The notes under the pieces are model-generated. The model made no database searches, was not told the DNA's origin, and was given only the letters and a program-made list of their open reading frames with translations. Below, in pieces: positions 1-13,310 of a DNA stretch of 64,000 bases. Source of the stretch: Isoetes taiwanensis (lineage: Eukaryota > Streptophyta > Lycopodiopsida > Isoetales > Isoetaceae); assembly GCA_021234155.1 (NCBI GenBank), contig JAJEKV010000031.1:10338218-10402217 (forward strand), in the 5' to 3' direction. Made by a program: the position numbers and the translations under genes. Position 1 is the stretch's first letter. Every line of letters starts with the position of its first letter.

Positions 1-1379
1 TTATACTTCGTTCCAGTTACGTATTGCTGATGTTGGAAACGCGGGTGGCCTTGAATAAGTATACTTTTATTACTTTTCTTTCTATGTGTATACTTGGTCT
101 TCTATCCGAAGGTCCCCAAATTATTCCTCACTTCGGTGGAATTTTGACCAACCATAATGGAGCATTGTGGTTGTCGTGGTTGATCTTTTAGATTAGATGC
201 GGAGACAAATGGGAACGGGGTGTTTCCTTGAAAACACCATTGATCTAATTCTACAATGTGGACAACCTTGCTTAGATGCGTGTGCAATTCTATCGAATCT
301 CATCAGGGATCATATCTTTGCTGAAGCTAACATAAATTTAGGCGGTGACATTGTCCGCGAATATGTATTGGGCTGTATGCGGCCGGTTACCCGGATGGAT
401 GAAATGCCGGGGAAAGGTGAAATTGATGTTAGAGGAAGATAATAAAGATGCAAAGGCATTCCAGTTAAATATGGGTAGAAGTACAAATATGGATGCAATC
501 ACTCTGCATTAGCGGTTGAAATCGATGATAATTCACCGAGCGGAGCTTTGTTGTCTTCCGGATGATGTTTGATAGTATGGTTCTATCACTTGGTTTGTGA
601 AGATCACTGCTTATGCGACCATCGAAACCCCCGAAGCTGTATAATGGTAGGTATCTTTGAGTTTCTAGTCATTCAACCAATGGAGTTACCGATACTTAGA
701 AGCCAAGAATAGAGGATCAGCGATTTTGATCCTAGAGAAGCGTTAAGAGATCATCATGCACTTTTACCATTGAATCGTAAGTTGCTAATAATGTCGAGTC
801 CTCTATTGGTTCATACCTGTAATTTGGATGTATTTAATGATGACTATTACGCTGCTGGAATGCCGAAGCTTCCATTACTGGATTTGCTGCCTCACATGAT
901 GGCAAATCTTTGTCTTCGAGATGTTGTAATGCATTTCAATATGAGACTGGAAGGAGAGTTACTCAACAATCACTTGTACATCAATCTTGCCTTGTCTAAT
1001 CACTTGATTGTCCCAGGTATTTTGCACTTCCAACCTTCCCCTTCTCTTGAAATATGTCTACCCAGAATGTAATGATGCATTTGTAAGAGTCCTATGATAT
1101 ATTTTACGGCAATGTATTTTATAAGATAGATGGTAGTAAATGATTCTTCTGTTAGGGCTTGATGCATAGTGAATAATATAATGGATCACGAGGGTGACTT
1201 CTGATCACGAAAAGAGTCTTCATGGCTAAAGTGACTTTTTCAAAAATTTGAAGGTTGTAGTCTAGGGTTGTTGCATGGCAAAATGTAACAAATAGCAGGG
1301 TGCACTAGTAAACATAAATCTCTTCAATGATGAAATGGGTTTATGAGGTTTAGAGTTTTGTATTGTTTTACATATTACT
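1..1379. other. AT-rich stretch, no recognised gene
   Basis: Two short open frames on the plus strand (197-442 and 770-1072) show no domain I recognise and no splice context tying them together. Base composition and frequent stops fit decayed intergenic or transposon-derived DNA. I see no RNA gene, LTR or long repeat here. Confidence 0.5.
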
Positions 1380-1500
1380 TGATTGTTACCATTTGGGTTG
1401 ATGGATTAGATGCGTGGCGGGAGGGATGCTTATACATCTTGCAGGCTTTGTGAGGAGGAGAGTCTGGCTCATGTGTTACTGTGTAGATTGGCCTTTTAAC
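1380..1500 (+). pseudogene. LINE C-terminal zinc-finger relic
   Basis: A short plus-strand reading gives Cys-Arg-Leu-Cys, then Glu-Glu-Glu-Ser, then His and Cys (codons near 1440-1484), a C-x2-C-x6-H-x3-C pattern. This is the zf-RVT type finger found at the C-terminus of plant LINE reverse transcriptases and resembles the fingers near 39.0 kb and 40.0 kb in this window. No reverse transcriptase motif survives upstream. The match is short and may be chance. Confidence 0.35.
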
Positions 1501-4380
1501 ATTGACATTTGATTCAATTCTAGTTCCACCGGTGATTTACTTGCTTATTTTTCAGCTGAAGAAGACGAAATTTCATTGAAGCAGTGGCAGTTTCTATGAA
1601 GCGTTGCTCTTCTTCCTAGCGATTTACTGCTTTCTCTCACCTTTTGGCTGATACGGTAAAGAGCCAAATGCGTGAAATGCCTAAGATCCATGGGATCATT
1701 CATGCGGATGGTCATACTAACCTGAGTGGTTGGTTTTCTATACCGATGGCGGTTAAGATTGCATTGGGAAGCTCATGTGATGTGAAGTGGTTACATTGGA
1801 CATCCATATTACTTACAGGGTAATCTCAATTTATGATTTTATATTTATTTATATAAGCGAGGCTTCGGATTTTAAAGCTCATATTGTCGTTGAGTGGACA
1901 TCCTTACGAGTAATCTCAATTGTAAGTTTATATTTATTTATGATTAGCAGGAAAACTTCTAGTCTTTTTAAACATTCATTTTGTTTGTGGTTTCGCGATC
2001 TTGAGAGCCTCTTTGTAGCATTTCAAGTGTCGGAACACGCAAGCTATTTGTTGCGAACATTTTGAGTGAGTAGAACATACAAGCTATTTGTGGGAACCAT
2101 GATAATTTGGAACTTAATACTTTTCGTTACTTGATGAGGATGTTTATTGTGACATATATTCATGTGCCGTGGATTGGAGGTAAAGGGCTTACCATCAATT
2201 TGGATGCTGGCATCTTCGAACAAACCATTCTGCGCCGAAGTCTGCGAGAGGCATGTGCAAAAGGAAATGAATAAAGGCGAAGGTTTATCTAAGGTCAAAA
2301 CTAGACTGCGGTTTTCAGGAGCTTTGGATATCCGGATAATGATTTTAAGGGCATGCAGCGACGCACCTTGCTCATTTGGATTATTAAAAGCGGTGCTCCT
2401 ATGGCCATGATTTTGTTGGTGTTATGTTGTATATAGAACATAATGATAAAGTGGAAATGCTTATATGTGTCTTGGAAAGATAGGTACTTATTTTCCTTAT
2501 AATTCTTGACAATAATCTCATTAAGCGTCTTTTATGATGTCTATGTGGCTACAGAGACCTAGAATCAAATGGAATGTTGGATGAATTGCTGGACAAAACT
2601 GATCTCAGGATTGAAAAGGAAAAGCGGCTTTGAGTAAAGGGACAATGCTGAAGTTCATGAGTAAAGGATAAAAGGCGATTGATGGTCTTGTTTTTTCTCC
2701 TCCTTGTTTATTTTTCTGCCTTGACATAGCCTTGACCACGCAGGGCCATCGCGGTTGTCATCCCCAAACTATTCTTTTCTTCAAAATAGGACCAGAATAG
2801 TTTCCAAGGTAGAACAGCGGTTTCCAAAACCGAGGTTAAGGTTCAATCCCTCTATCTCCTACTTGGCAGCTTGGCCATGCCTTCTTATTCACCTTCTATG
2901 CTATGTGAGAAGTATAGTGCAGATCGAATAGAAGGGAATGAGACAAATCATGCCAACTCATAATCTCATGCTTTGTGACGAAAGAAAGACTCCCCACTTG
3001 AGGAAGAAAAAGAAAAGAAAAGAATTGGTTTCCGAGCTAGTGAAAGGAGGGCCATGGCTATAATGAGCGCCTTCATAAGCGGAGTTGGAGTCGTTTTCGA
3101 AACAAATCAGCCTTTCAAACCGCCCTTCAATCAATGTCGTTTGATACAGGCAGATGATTTGAATTAAGTGTGTTCCAGCTTCTTCAAAGCAGATCATTGC
3201 ATGAACATGTGCTCCAAGTATGGTGAAGCTCCTTAAACAGGCATTATGGATATAATGCATTTTCTTCGGTGGTTTTGCAAATGGCCCCAGAAAATATATA
3301 CGTAGGTGCTGGTATATCTATAGAATATAAAGATAAATTATTACTCTAGGCAAGCAACGTGATTCGTTTCTTTGCCATATGTTTTGTCGCCAACTTCTAA
3401 ACAACTACATTGGCATGAAGAAAATGCTGAAAACAAAAGCAAATTCATGATAAATACCAGCGAAAATGATTATGGGTCCTTTCATTAAGCGGTTTATAGC
3501 TGGGATTATTTTAAACCGCGTTATTGTCGGTGCCTTTGCATCTGATTATGATAGTTGCATGATATATGGAGTAAAAATTATAAATAAATTCTCCAGCTCA
3601 TTAAAGGCACCTTATAGATTTGTAAGAGCCTCTTGGATGTATATATTCATTGTGAACACTGAATACTCATGGATGGTGGTTGCTTCATGGGCGTGCCATT
3701 ATAATTACACTTTGAGTATGCTTAGATTTTGGGCATAAATCGTGGGTTGCATCCATAATGAATAAATCTTCCATCATTCAAAATTAGAGATATACTCTAC
3801 CATGGAAATGTCGAACATTAATAATGGATTCAACCTTAGTTTTAGAACCAAACAAATGTCACACTTTGGGGTGTCTCATTTCGATGTCCCTTTTACCATT
3901 TGATACTAAAATCCGTAAAGATGGTTGGAGAATCTTGGTGGTTAGAAAACAAAATATGGCAAAAATGCAGAATTCCTTGAATCTTAGCAGGGCCTGCGAT
4001 GCGTTGGCGTTTGAGCCGATGAAACCTAAAACCTAGCGAGTAATCATTCTTGCTTCTCGTCTTTCGATATCGTACGGGTTTAGATGGAACCAATGGATTG
4101 TGTTTCTTTTCCCTATTGCAGCATTCAATTTGTGAGTTATTAAGCATTTGGATATGCATGAGTCTGGGTGGGCATGGAAATAGCATTCCGATATGTTTGA
4201 ATCCAGTTTTTGGGTTGCCCAATGGAAAACCCTCGTATAATGGGATTGTGGCATATTCCAAGTATATGTCAATTGTATAACTGAAGCTTTTTTGAAAATT
4301 GTGATTTCAGCCATTATCTCAGATCACGAGACATATCAAGTCAACACCTTGTTTGCTATTCTGACTTCACGATGTTTAAT
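1501..4380. other. Gene-poor AT-rich stretch
   Basis: Only short open frames occur on both strands (longest about 120 codons, minus strand near 3.9-4.3 kb). None shows a known motif. Apart from the tRNA-like relic listed separately, I find nothing to annotate. Confidence 0.45.
2788..2861 (+). pseudogene. tRNA-Trp(CCA)-like relic
   Basis: The stretch has a D-arm-like GGTAGAAC, an anticodon hairpin with loop TTCCAAA (CCA, tryptophan) and four of five stem pairs, and a GGTTCAATCC T-loop. The outer acceptor pairs match only partly (AGGA with TCCT) and the T-stem has two mismatches, so it would not fold as a good tRNA. The style resembles organellar tRNA-Trp, which suggests an old plastid or mitochondrial insertion, but I could not fold it computationally. 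Confidence 0.35.
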
Positions 4381-5818
4381 GCGTCTCGGTTCAAGTAGTT
4401 AGGATTGATTTTTGTATAATTAAATCCTTTTCTTCTTCTTTTTCCTTGCGGATTTGTTTTGTCTTTTGTATTGTCTTGGGTGGTCGCTTACATTTGAATT
4501 GTTGCCCTTTCTTATTTTTTGCTCTGATCCTCCTCTTTGGCGACCTTTTTCACCTCAGTTTCCTCTTTAGCATAGTATTTGAGGTCTTTGGGTTGTTAAT
4601 GCAGTTTTCCCCTTCACCATCCTTTATATCTCACAATTCTTCCGCAATCTTTCTCTTCCACAGTAGTTCTTGTCTATAATTACTCACTTCTCTTACCCCT
4701 CGCCGAGTTCCTTCAGAATCATCGACAGCTCGGTTTTCTTTGGATCGATCTGCGGCGTTTATTATTTTCCCCTTTGCTCAATACGTATATTTGGAAATCG
4801 GTTGCTTCCTTCTATGAATCGATCTTACTTACTGTCCGTTCGGTCGTCGGGCATAGATCTTCACGGATAGATTTTGTGTCTGCTTTGCTCGTCATTCCTC
4901 TATCTTCACTTTTAGCGTAATAAAGTAGTTGTTCACCTTTCTGCCATGTATTTGTATATTCAAGCATTTAACGAGCTATAGTAGTTATTAATTGTGTTTA
5001 ATACTTATACTTTGGTTAGACGTAAATGGTTTGAGTCTTCTATATTGGTGTGAAGGTTTGAGTCTTCCAATCTGTGAATCCTTTAACATGTCTTCTTATT
5101 CCTTTTTATTTATTTGCTGATTTCTTTCTATTAGTCGAGTTTTTCTTTAGTTTTTTTTGCCATGGTTTCTTCTATTAGTCCCAAATGCTTTCTTTTAAGT
5201 TACAATTTAATTCTATTGATCTCTGGCCAGTATGATTCGCGGTTTATTTATTGTAGCACACTTCATTGCAGCTTTTTCTTAGATTTATTATTTTGCTCTC
5301 TATAGTTTATACATTATGATGTCTTTTTATTTTCCTTTCTAGTTTTATTTTCCAAATTGTTCCTAGGGTTTATTTGTTTTCGACTCTTTAGGTCCTCCCC
5401 TTGATTTCCTTATTATCCACTTTAATACATTTAGCCTTCTTAACATCTTATTTTACTTTTTCATGCTTTCATTACCTTTGGAAGTTTTGATTTCTTATTT
5501 TCTATTATTGGGCAATGTGTTTTTCAGTGCTCATTACGATATATGTGTTATAGTAGCAATCACACCTTGCTCATCATCTTATAGAAGTTCTCTTCTGATC
5601 GGCCAGTTTTTCCCCGTCAGACGATCTCTCACCAAAATGCATGCAATTCGGCAGTCGGACTCGCCATTTGGAGAGATGAACTATATCGTTTTGGGCTCTT
5701 TCTCCATGTCGTCTTCTCCACGGCCCGGTTTTTGGGTCTTAGTTCCCTCCTTCCCACCCTAAGTTGTTTGCATTCATGTGTTTTCGTTTTTTGATTTTGT
5801 TGATTCCATTTCATTATT
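4381..5818. other. T-rich, pyrimidine-biased stretch
   Basis: The plus strand is strongly T-rich with many TTCTTT and TTTCCT runs. Open frames are short and low-complexity. It could be a long intron or leader of an unseen gene, or decayed transposon sequence. No splice pattern or conserved protein supports a gene. Confidence 0.4.
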
Positions 5819-5960
5819 TCGCGTGACCAACTCCTCTATTTGAGATTATGTTGTTTTAAGATATGATGTTATGTCGCGTGACCTGACCCTCTATATTTGA
5901 GAGGTTATGTTGTTTGAAGATAATAACAGGTGCGTGGCTGTGACCAGCCCTTCTCTTATT
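5819..5960. repeat. Degenerate tandem repeat, about 57 bp unit
   Basis: Two clear units and a third partial unit follow one another. Each begins with GCGTGACC, then CTCTATTTGAGA and GTTATGTTGTTT, ending near GATAAT or GATGTTATG. The third unit keeps GTGACCAGCCC and TTGGAGAATTGTGAT only. Confidence 0.5.
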
Positions 5961-7034
5961 GGAGAATTGTGATTTATCTGGATAGCCCTTGGGAGGCCGG
6001 CGAGCAGTACGTGATGAAGCTCTATTTTTAAGTTAACTACTTCTTTTTGTGTTGTTTTTTTTCGGATCATCTCATCAGATGGCGGCTTTGTTGCGTTACT
6101 TTTCTAGTCTAATGCATTCTGTTTCTTTCTTTTCTCCTAAGTTTTGAGGGTGATCATGGCTATTTCTTTATTTTGTTCGGCTCCTATTTGCCTTTCTTAT
6201 TTCGCATGCATCTTAAAGGGGCACAGGTTGTTCCTATGGCGAGGTCCCCTTTATTATTAGTGGTAGTCCGGACACCATTGGTGGACTACCCTCCACCTTA
6301 GATATTTTCAAAATGTTGTACCTACTTCTTGGTTTCCAACTTCGGTGAGTTTTCTCACCAAAATTCAATTTATTATGAACAACTTGAGAAACAAAAATGG
6401 AGGTTGATGGACATTCAAAAGTCAATGCTTTCGAATAGAAACGCCCAGCCCGGAGAAACATAGAAATTGGACCAACAACGGTGTCTGCGAAATCATATTA
6501 AGAGAACAGCACAATATTTGACAAAAAATAATAAGCCGAAAACTACAATATTCCTTGAAAAAAATAGTAATAGCCTTACACTAAGGGTGAAAATAATATG
6601 TTGAGAGCACGTAAAATTTTCCACGATCAATGGCGACATTTTCGCACCTGATACATATGCCATTTCTATAGTTTTGCAATTATATGAGCTGTACTAATGC
6701 AACGCCCTTACATCTAACAACAAGCGAGTCAACAGCATACTGGATTCCGGACCAACGGATAAATATGATGGATTGCTAACCAGAAATTTTTGTCTTTGAA
6801 GAAAAATCTTCTAACTTAACCATGAAGGCATGGACCTTAAAATCTACCAAATTAAGTTGTATGGGAGAAACGCATAGGTTGCATAATTTTGGTCCTATGC
6901 GGATTGATCACCTCGGTCCATGTTTGAACATACCTTCGATATAAAATAGTTCGCAGGGCTTCGCGATGGAATTCAAGCACCATAGGTGCATGCTTACCAA
7001 CTGAGATATAGCTGTTAGAATTTGTTGATCATTT

Positions 7035-7530
7035 GTGCGCAATGGAAATATGTTAGATCTGCGCCTAATTGAAAGAAAAAAGAAAAGGAAGTGCGCAAAA
7101 CCTAACACGGATTTGATGGATTTGAGTACGCAGCACCCGCCGCCAGCAAATCTCGTGCATCATGCTCCTTGGCAGAAATTCCACACCATTTCTTTGAAAC
7201 CAGTACTACATCTCCTTTTAGCACTCTTGGCTGTCGCATCAATCTCCTCGAGGATTATGCATAAGATCATTTGTGTCTGCGGTGGAAATAGCATGTTATT
7301 TATATCTACATGGTCTGATAGAAAAAAAAAAAGTAAATTGCATAAAAACCTAATTTACCAAGGATTTACGATGGATTTAAGAGAGCTACAATGCGGCGTA
7401 GCCAAATCTCGATTGCATTATATCCTCGGTAAAGTACCATGCCATTTCTTTGAAAAATAGTATCATCTCTTTTTCTCCCTTTGAAGCCCCGCCCCATTAA
7501 TCTTCTTGAGCGATTATGCAAATATTAGTA
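7035..7530. repeat. Diverged tandem duplication, about 250 bp period
   Basis: Matching landmarks recur in the same order: an A-rich run followed by AAACCTAA and GGATTT (near 7098 and 7346), AAATCTCG, CATTTCTTTGAAA (near 7187 and 7441), an ATCATCTC or ACATCTCC stretch, and a GATTATGCA motif (near 7252 and 7512). The copies are diverged with small indels. Confidence 0.5.
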
Positions 7531-10355
7531 ACCAAATTACGGCAAAGAAGTCGACGTTTACTCGGATCTCCAGGCGCAGCTCTTTAACATCTAGAGTAGT
7601 CTTTATCAATCACTACATATTATCATATAGCGGCGAAAGTATTCAAGCAAATCATCATCGGATCTTTAGGTAGATCGCTTTAGCCTCCAAAAGATGAAAG
7701 TCTCCAAAGGATTCATGAGTCGATAAATTTGCTATCAATATACCAATTATCACGATACCCAAAGTCGATTTTGCACCAGGTCCAAAATTCTACTCTCATC
7801 GCCATTGTGTATAAGAACATTTAAATTGTGCATTGCATTGCATCATGATAGTGCATCCACAACATTTCATATTAAATAGGAGGCAATTTATGGTTGGTAT
7901 TTCCATCTTTAGTTTGCAAAGAAATTTGAGCAAAAAGGCATCACTAAACTTAATGCGATCGATGAAGAATACTCTGATATTAAACATAGAAAATAGAAGA
8001 TAGCTAAGGACATCACAAAATTACGATTAACAATATAGAGGCCTCGTCATATAATGACCATGATCTCTTGTTTAAATTCGGTTTTTCGGTTTTGAAGAAA
8101 ACTTTTTGGAATTTTTTATCATCATTTTCTAAGGTTTGGGCCTTCTTAGATCTGGAAAAGTTTTCGATCATCAAAATGAGAAACATTTTTTTTTTTTTCT
8201 AAAAGCGAATTTTATTTTCGTCCATATGAGTAGTTCTTGAGAGGATTTTTGCCCGCTGTCGATTTCCCCTTTCAAATTCCGGCATGCATGCCGCGATATG
8301 CATACAAATTCATCAGCTCTTGCGATCAGGTGGCCGTTAGGGAAGGCGGAGTCGAGTGCTACGATTAGATAGGAATGCTGGCGTGATGGCATCCGTCTAA
8401 ATGATGTAACGGCTCCATGGAACCTCCTTCTAAGTGTTGATCTCGTGATTGATTACTTGATTTTAGATTAGCTATTTCTACTTTCTATTTTGCGGTCGTT
8501 AGTGTCCCCATTTTTGAAGCGTCTTCATAGACTTAACCTATTGATCTATTTACGATGAATTTATGGAAGCACAACTTGAACCTAGAAATGTTTGGTTATT
8601 TCATATACGCTCCTGGGTTCTAAGTGGCCCGGGAATAATTGCGGGTTGGGCTATGATTGTTGGCTATATGAAAACAATCTGGAGCCCCATCCTAGCTTGC
8701 GTGTTGTTGGCACAATGTAGAAGGTCAAGCAGTATCCTTCCCATTACGAAGTTGGTTGTGCAGCTTTGTCGAGGGAATGCAGGGGAAAGTGTCACCGAAT
8801 GCAAGTAAATTGTCACTAATGCAGTCGGTTCCTTACTCCCATTTTCAAGTGCATTAAATTTGTATATACTATATGAATTTGGTTTCTAGCAGAATGAAAT
8901 ATTGATGATTATAGATGTATAAAGTTGAGCTGTGTAATTTCCAACCTGATGCTTGGGTGTAGAAGATTAACAAATACTAGTTTATGCTATTAAAGAAGTC
9001 AGCATAAATAAATGACAAATTGTCTCTCGCTCTCGCATCGCCTCTTTCAAAATTTGTACATGTGGCTCAAACAAAATCATGGCAAAATTTTATGGAATTA
9101 AGAGATAAAAAAAGATTGTTGACGTGATAGTCTTTGCCCCTCGCCACTGCTTTGAGATGTCCGAAGCTTCTAATGCATGTACACAAGACAAGAGGTCTTC
9201 ACCCATTTATTTTCACCGGCTTTGGTCTTTGGTCTTTGTTGCATCTCTTTTGCAAGATTTAGTAAGCTTTAGTACATTCCATTTATCTCCTACTTAGCTT
9301 CACACACTTTTTACGTGTGTCTTTCTCTCACTCTTTGGATCGCCATCAAACTGCGCATCTAAATCTCGAGATGTCAAAGTACGTTGATTGATTTTGCATG
9401 CCCTTTATTTTGTTGATTCATTATGGTTTATGACCGCGTATTTATATTAGTTTAGGTCATGAAAATAGTAAGTTCGCGAAAGTCAAGACCATGACTCTTT
9501 TATTTGGTCCGGGACTTAGAACAATACGCTTCTTTATGTTCTCAGAGTTTCGCTTGTCGTCTCTAAACATATCTCGCCTCATCGATGGGAGCTTAATGTG
9601 GAGGCCGCAAAGGCAACAATGAAGAGCACACGGTTTGCTTCCCTCAGAATCTTCGGGCCATCATCGTAATCAGCTTTAACTCCGCTTCTTAATCCAAGCT
9701 ATTCCGTGTCTTTTCTAACCTTTTCTCGACCTCGGATCTTGCTAGTCCAAGATCGTAGGATGTTCATAAGATGGAAACTCCATGACCGGGCGGAAGATGA
9801 AGATGGTAATCGCAAAGCTCTCCTCAATTTCTTCCATTAATGGCTATTTGAGTTGCGTGCAAAAAGATAAGATTAGTCAATGTAATGATCTACTATTAAT
9901 CTACAATGGCAGTGCATGATTTGGCTTACAACATAGCAAAGTAGAGTTCCACCCCCAGCTTTCCCTCGACCGAAGCTATCACTCTAGTAAGTTCCTATAC
10001 TAAGGTCTCAACCCAATCAAAACTTCAAGAAATACATGCCATTTTACCGGGTCAGTACTGACATACCACGCGGTCATTGTAGTGCTACATATGAAATTCA
10101 ACTTCCTCGAGAAGGTATTGAATCCAATCTTTATCGTGCAAAACGCCTTCAAAACTAGAGAAGCAAAGGCTATGCATGCTAAACAATATTTAGTGGATCT
10201 AGCCCATGCGTGCAAAACAATCTCTTTATTCGACCGTGAAATGCTCAATACATAATTACTTTGGTGTTATAGGCATTTGACTTCCCAGAACATTTTAATT
10301 GTTCTTCATTAAAATGGCGCTTCTAACATCTCTAGCTTACTAAAGTCCCTCGCTT

Positions 10356-10440
10356 TTGAATTTGCATGGTATCAATGCTGGCCCTACCACGCCTCCTTTG
10401 AATTTGCATGGTATCACCGCTACAATTCTACCACATCTCC
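10356..10440. repeat. Two-copy tandem repeat, about 43 bp
   Basis: TTTGAATTTGCATGGTATCA occurs twice, each followed by a related CTACC-ACATCTCC or CTACC-ACGCCTCC ending. Confidence 0.6.
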
Positions 10441-12440
10441 CAACTAAAGACATTCCAAGTGAGTTTCGCTTCCACTTTGTAGAGTGTTCATGACCGATTC
10501 AAGAGCTATGGCAAGAAATGTAAGAACCTTATTTTCACATATGTGCAAAATATTTTATCTTTTGATATTGAAAATGTTCGGAGCGTGCAATTGTGAAGAT
10601 GATCATAAAGAAGCTCTAGGCATGTCTTTACGTAGCGCAAATAACCTCCGTACCCAAATAAGATTTAAAGAGAGGTCATAATGACCACTGTGATTTATCT
10701 TCGTGATATTGTATACTATAATACCGGTGGTTGTTTTTCTTATTATTGTCATCAAGTATTTTACAGCGTGATCTATGTAAGAAGTCACCTTTCCGCTCTC
10801 TATTTTGCATTGAATACACAGAAGTTCAAATGCACACACATGTACAATGTACGTAAATTTTCCTCGATTTCGGCATGGAAAATGGTTGCACCATAGAAGC
10901 ATGTGAATTCATGTGGAAAATGGAATATGGAATGCTATTCTGAAGCATACAATCCCATATGGCGACCATTTTTGGGTGCTTCATACATGCACACATCATT
11001 AGGGAGGCTCCCCATGCTACATATTTCTTAGCTTAATTTCGCTTCTAATCGAGCTTATGGGCTTTGCTAAAAAGCAATGCATTATAAATAATGGAATCAA
11101 ACCAAGGTTGGCTTCCATGGAACCAAAACCACCTGAGTTGGGCAGCTTCTCGCCTAAATCTTTTGTTTAGTCTCATAGAGATTGACTTGAAGGACAATGT
11201 AAGTCCCGTGAGTTGGAACTTTCTACATGGAGCTTTTGTTCTCATTTTACAGCTCCAAGATGACATTCTTTTATTTCACTCTTTCTTTTATTGTTTGGAA
11301 CGTTAGCAAGTGATCCGCCGGCCGGGTTTTACATTTTATAGGTCTCGCAAGAATTGTTTATAGGGCTTTAATCCTGCCAGGTAATGCCTTGCTCAAGAAT
11401 CCTAAGTTCTCATACATGATAGAATATCTTCTTTTTATAGATCTTAGATTCCTCAAAGCTGATAGAGATTACTTAATTCAACTTCACTAGAAGTGGATAT
11501 GAAGCATGGGACGCGCACAACATTTTGCAAGGGTCTAATGTTTTATATGTGCCGCATCTATTATACCTTGATGTTGCTTTGAAAATAATATGCCATCCCT
11601 TCTTTGTGGAAACAATGTATCAAGTTTAACTACTTATGGATAGTAATTCCATTTCTTCCAACTAATCCACGCCACAGTAATTCATTCTATCTATGGCTCA
11701 TTAATTTTATTACGCTCAACAAGATGTCACCACATTGCTCTAGGACCGCCCTTGCAATTGGGGCATTGCGCTTAGGTGTCCATTTTTGAAAAAGATTAAT
11801 TTTTTTTACAAATTCTCAAATGAATTGTAGATACAAAGTATTTGAAGAATGATTCATCGCATGTTGGCATAGGGTTAACCGATGCTATGAGAGTTTTAAT
11901 GGTGAGAAATGGTGGCACACAAGATTCGTGGATCTTTTATGTGCAAAATTATAATTCTCCTCGGGTGCTATTCATGCTCCAAATCCTTTTGCATTATTAA
12001 AACAACTAACTTGGACAATAATTTTAAAATAAAATATAATTCATATAATTCCTATTAGCTGTAAAATTACTTATAAATGGAACGCACCGTAATCCAGTGT
12101 AAACATTAAAGTAAGTTGAGAACGCCTCAGAGTGGATAGGAGATTACCTTAACTATCTAACTATGGGTAGCCAAGAAAGGCAGAACATGCAATGCAATAA
12201 GTACATGATTGCTACACTTATTTATCCGCATCCTAGATGTTAAGCAGATTAAAAGCCAAAAGCATTTCCGGAAAGCACCCATAGTAATGCATCCTACCTA
12301 AGAAGAGAATGTAACTTCAAACTCTCAAGAGCAATTCTATGCTTCAATGCATATCTTGTAAGAAGGCTCTTTTACAAAGGAAAGATACCGGTTAAGCCGA
12401 TTTTTTAAAAAAAAAAATAATCCAAGGATGGTATATACCC

Positions 12441-12456
12441 TATAATAATAATAATA
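12441..12456. repeat. (AAT)n microsatellite
   Basis: Five uninterrupted trinucleotide units in an AT-rich context. Confidence 0.8.
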
Positions 12457-13082
12457 AACAACAAAATGATTGCACTAGATGGAGATTAAACACGACCGTG
12501 TGATTTTTCACCTAAGGATTTTCAAGACAGAGCATACAATGGTCCTAAGTGAAGAGCTTTTACATTTGATAGACAATAAGCATAACTTGAATCCAAGGGG
12601 AATGTATCATTTGTAGCATGTTTCACCTAGATATTCAAGACCTGAGACCAAAACCTCGGACATGGGAAAAGCAATAGAGAAGATACATGCTTACTGTGAC
12701 AACATTATAAAGGGGACAAAGAAATGGACGTGGTTGTGCGCTTCTATGCCCAGCCTAATAGAAAGTACACCAATGAATGCAAACAAATAACCGCTTACAT
12801 GTGACATTGAGCATCTGTGATCCCAGACGATGCTGCTAGATCATACTCCTTCGAGGTCATGGACATGCTAGATCACCATGTCCTCTCGCACGACTTTTGA
12901 TATGTACATACACATTTATTTCATGATGATGTATACTTGTACGCTTTGATGCTATTCTTATTATCGCTTACTCGCTTTTCTCGAAACTCTTCGGCTGGGT
13001 TTTTAACCGGAGCAAGAGAATAAGTTTGTCATACCTTCGGGTCCCATATAGGCCGATCAATCTCAAAGGGACGATAAAAAAA

Positions 13083-13115
13083 CTATTCTATTCTATTCTA
13101 TTCTATTCTATTTAT
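13083..13115. repeat. (CTATT)n microsatellite
   Basis: About five or six pentanucleotide units lie about 200 bp upstream of the left LTR of the Gypsy element. Confidence 0.85.
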
Positions 13116-13310
13116 TACTCCAAATATGGCTCTATAGCACACAACCTTTCGGGTCCTTGCTCACTTCAAAGAATCTCATGGTCTCTATGCACACTAAACC
13201 TCAAATTTACTCTGTGAACAATACTAATTCATGAAACACTCAATACAACTGTATGAATTTCCAACATTCATATTTTCGGCTTCTTTTTAAGTCTCCTCCC
13301 TTTGTCGCCA

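Larger units (their letters stand above)
5961..13310. other. Long gene-poor stretch
   Basis: No open frame exceeds about 140 codons and none carries a recognisable domain. The longest (7035-7460, plus) lies inside a local sequence duplication, which argues against a protein gene. Short repeats and microsatellites are listed separately. The sequence is most likely old transposon or intergenic DNA. Confidence 0.45.
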
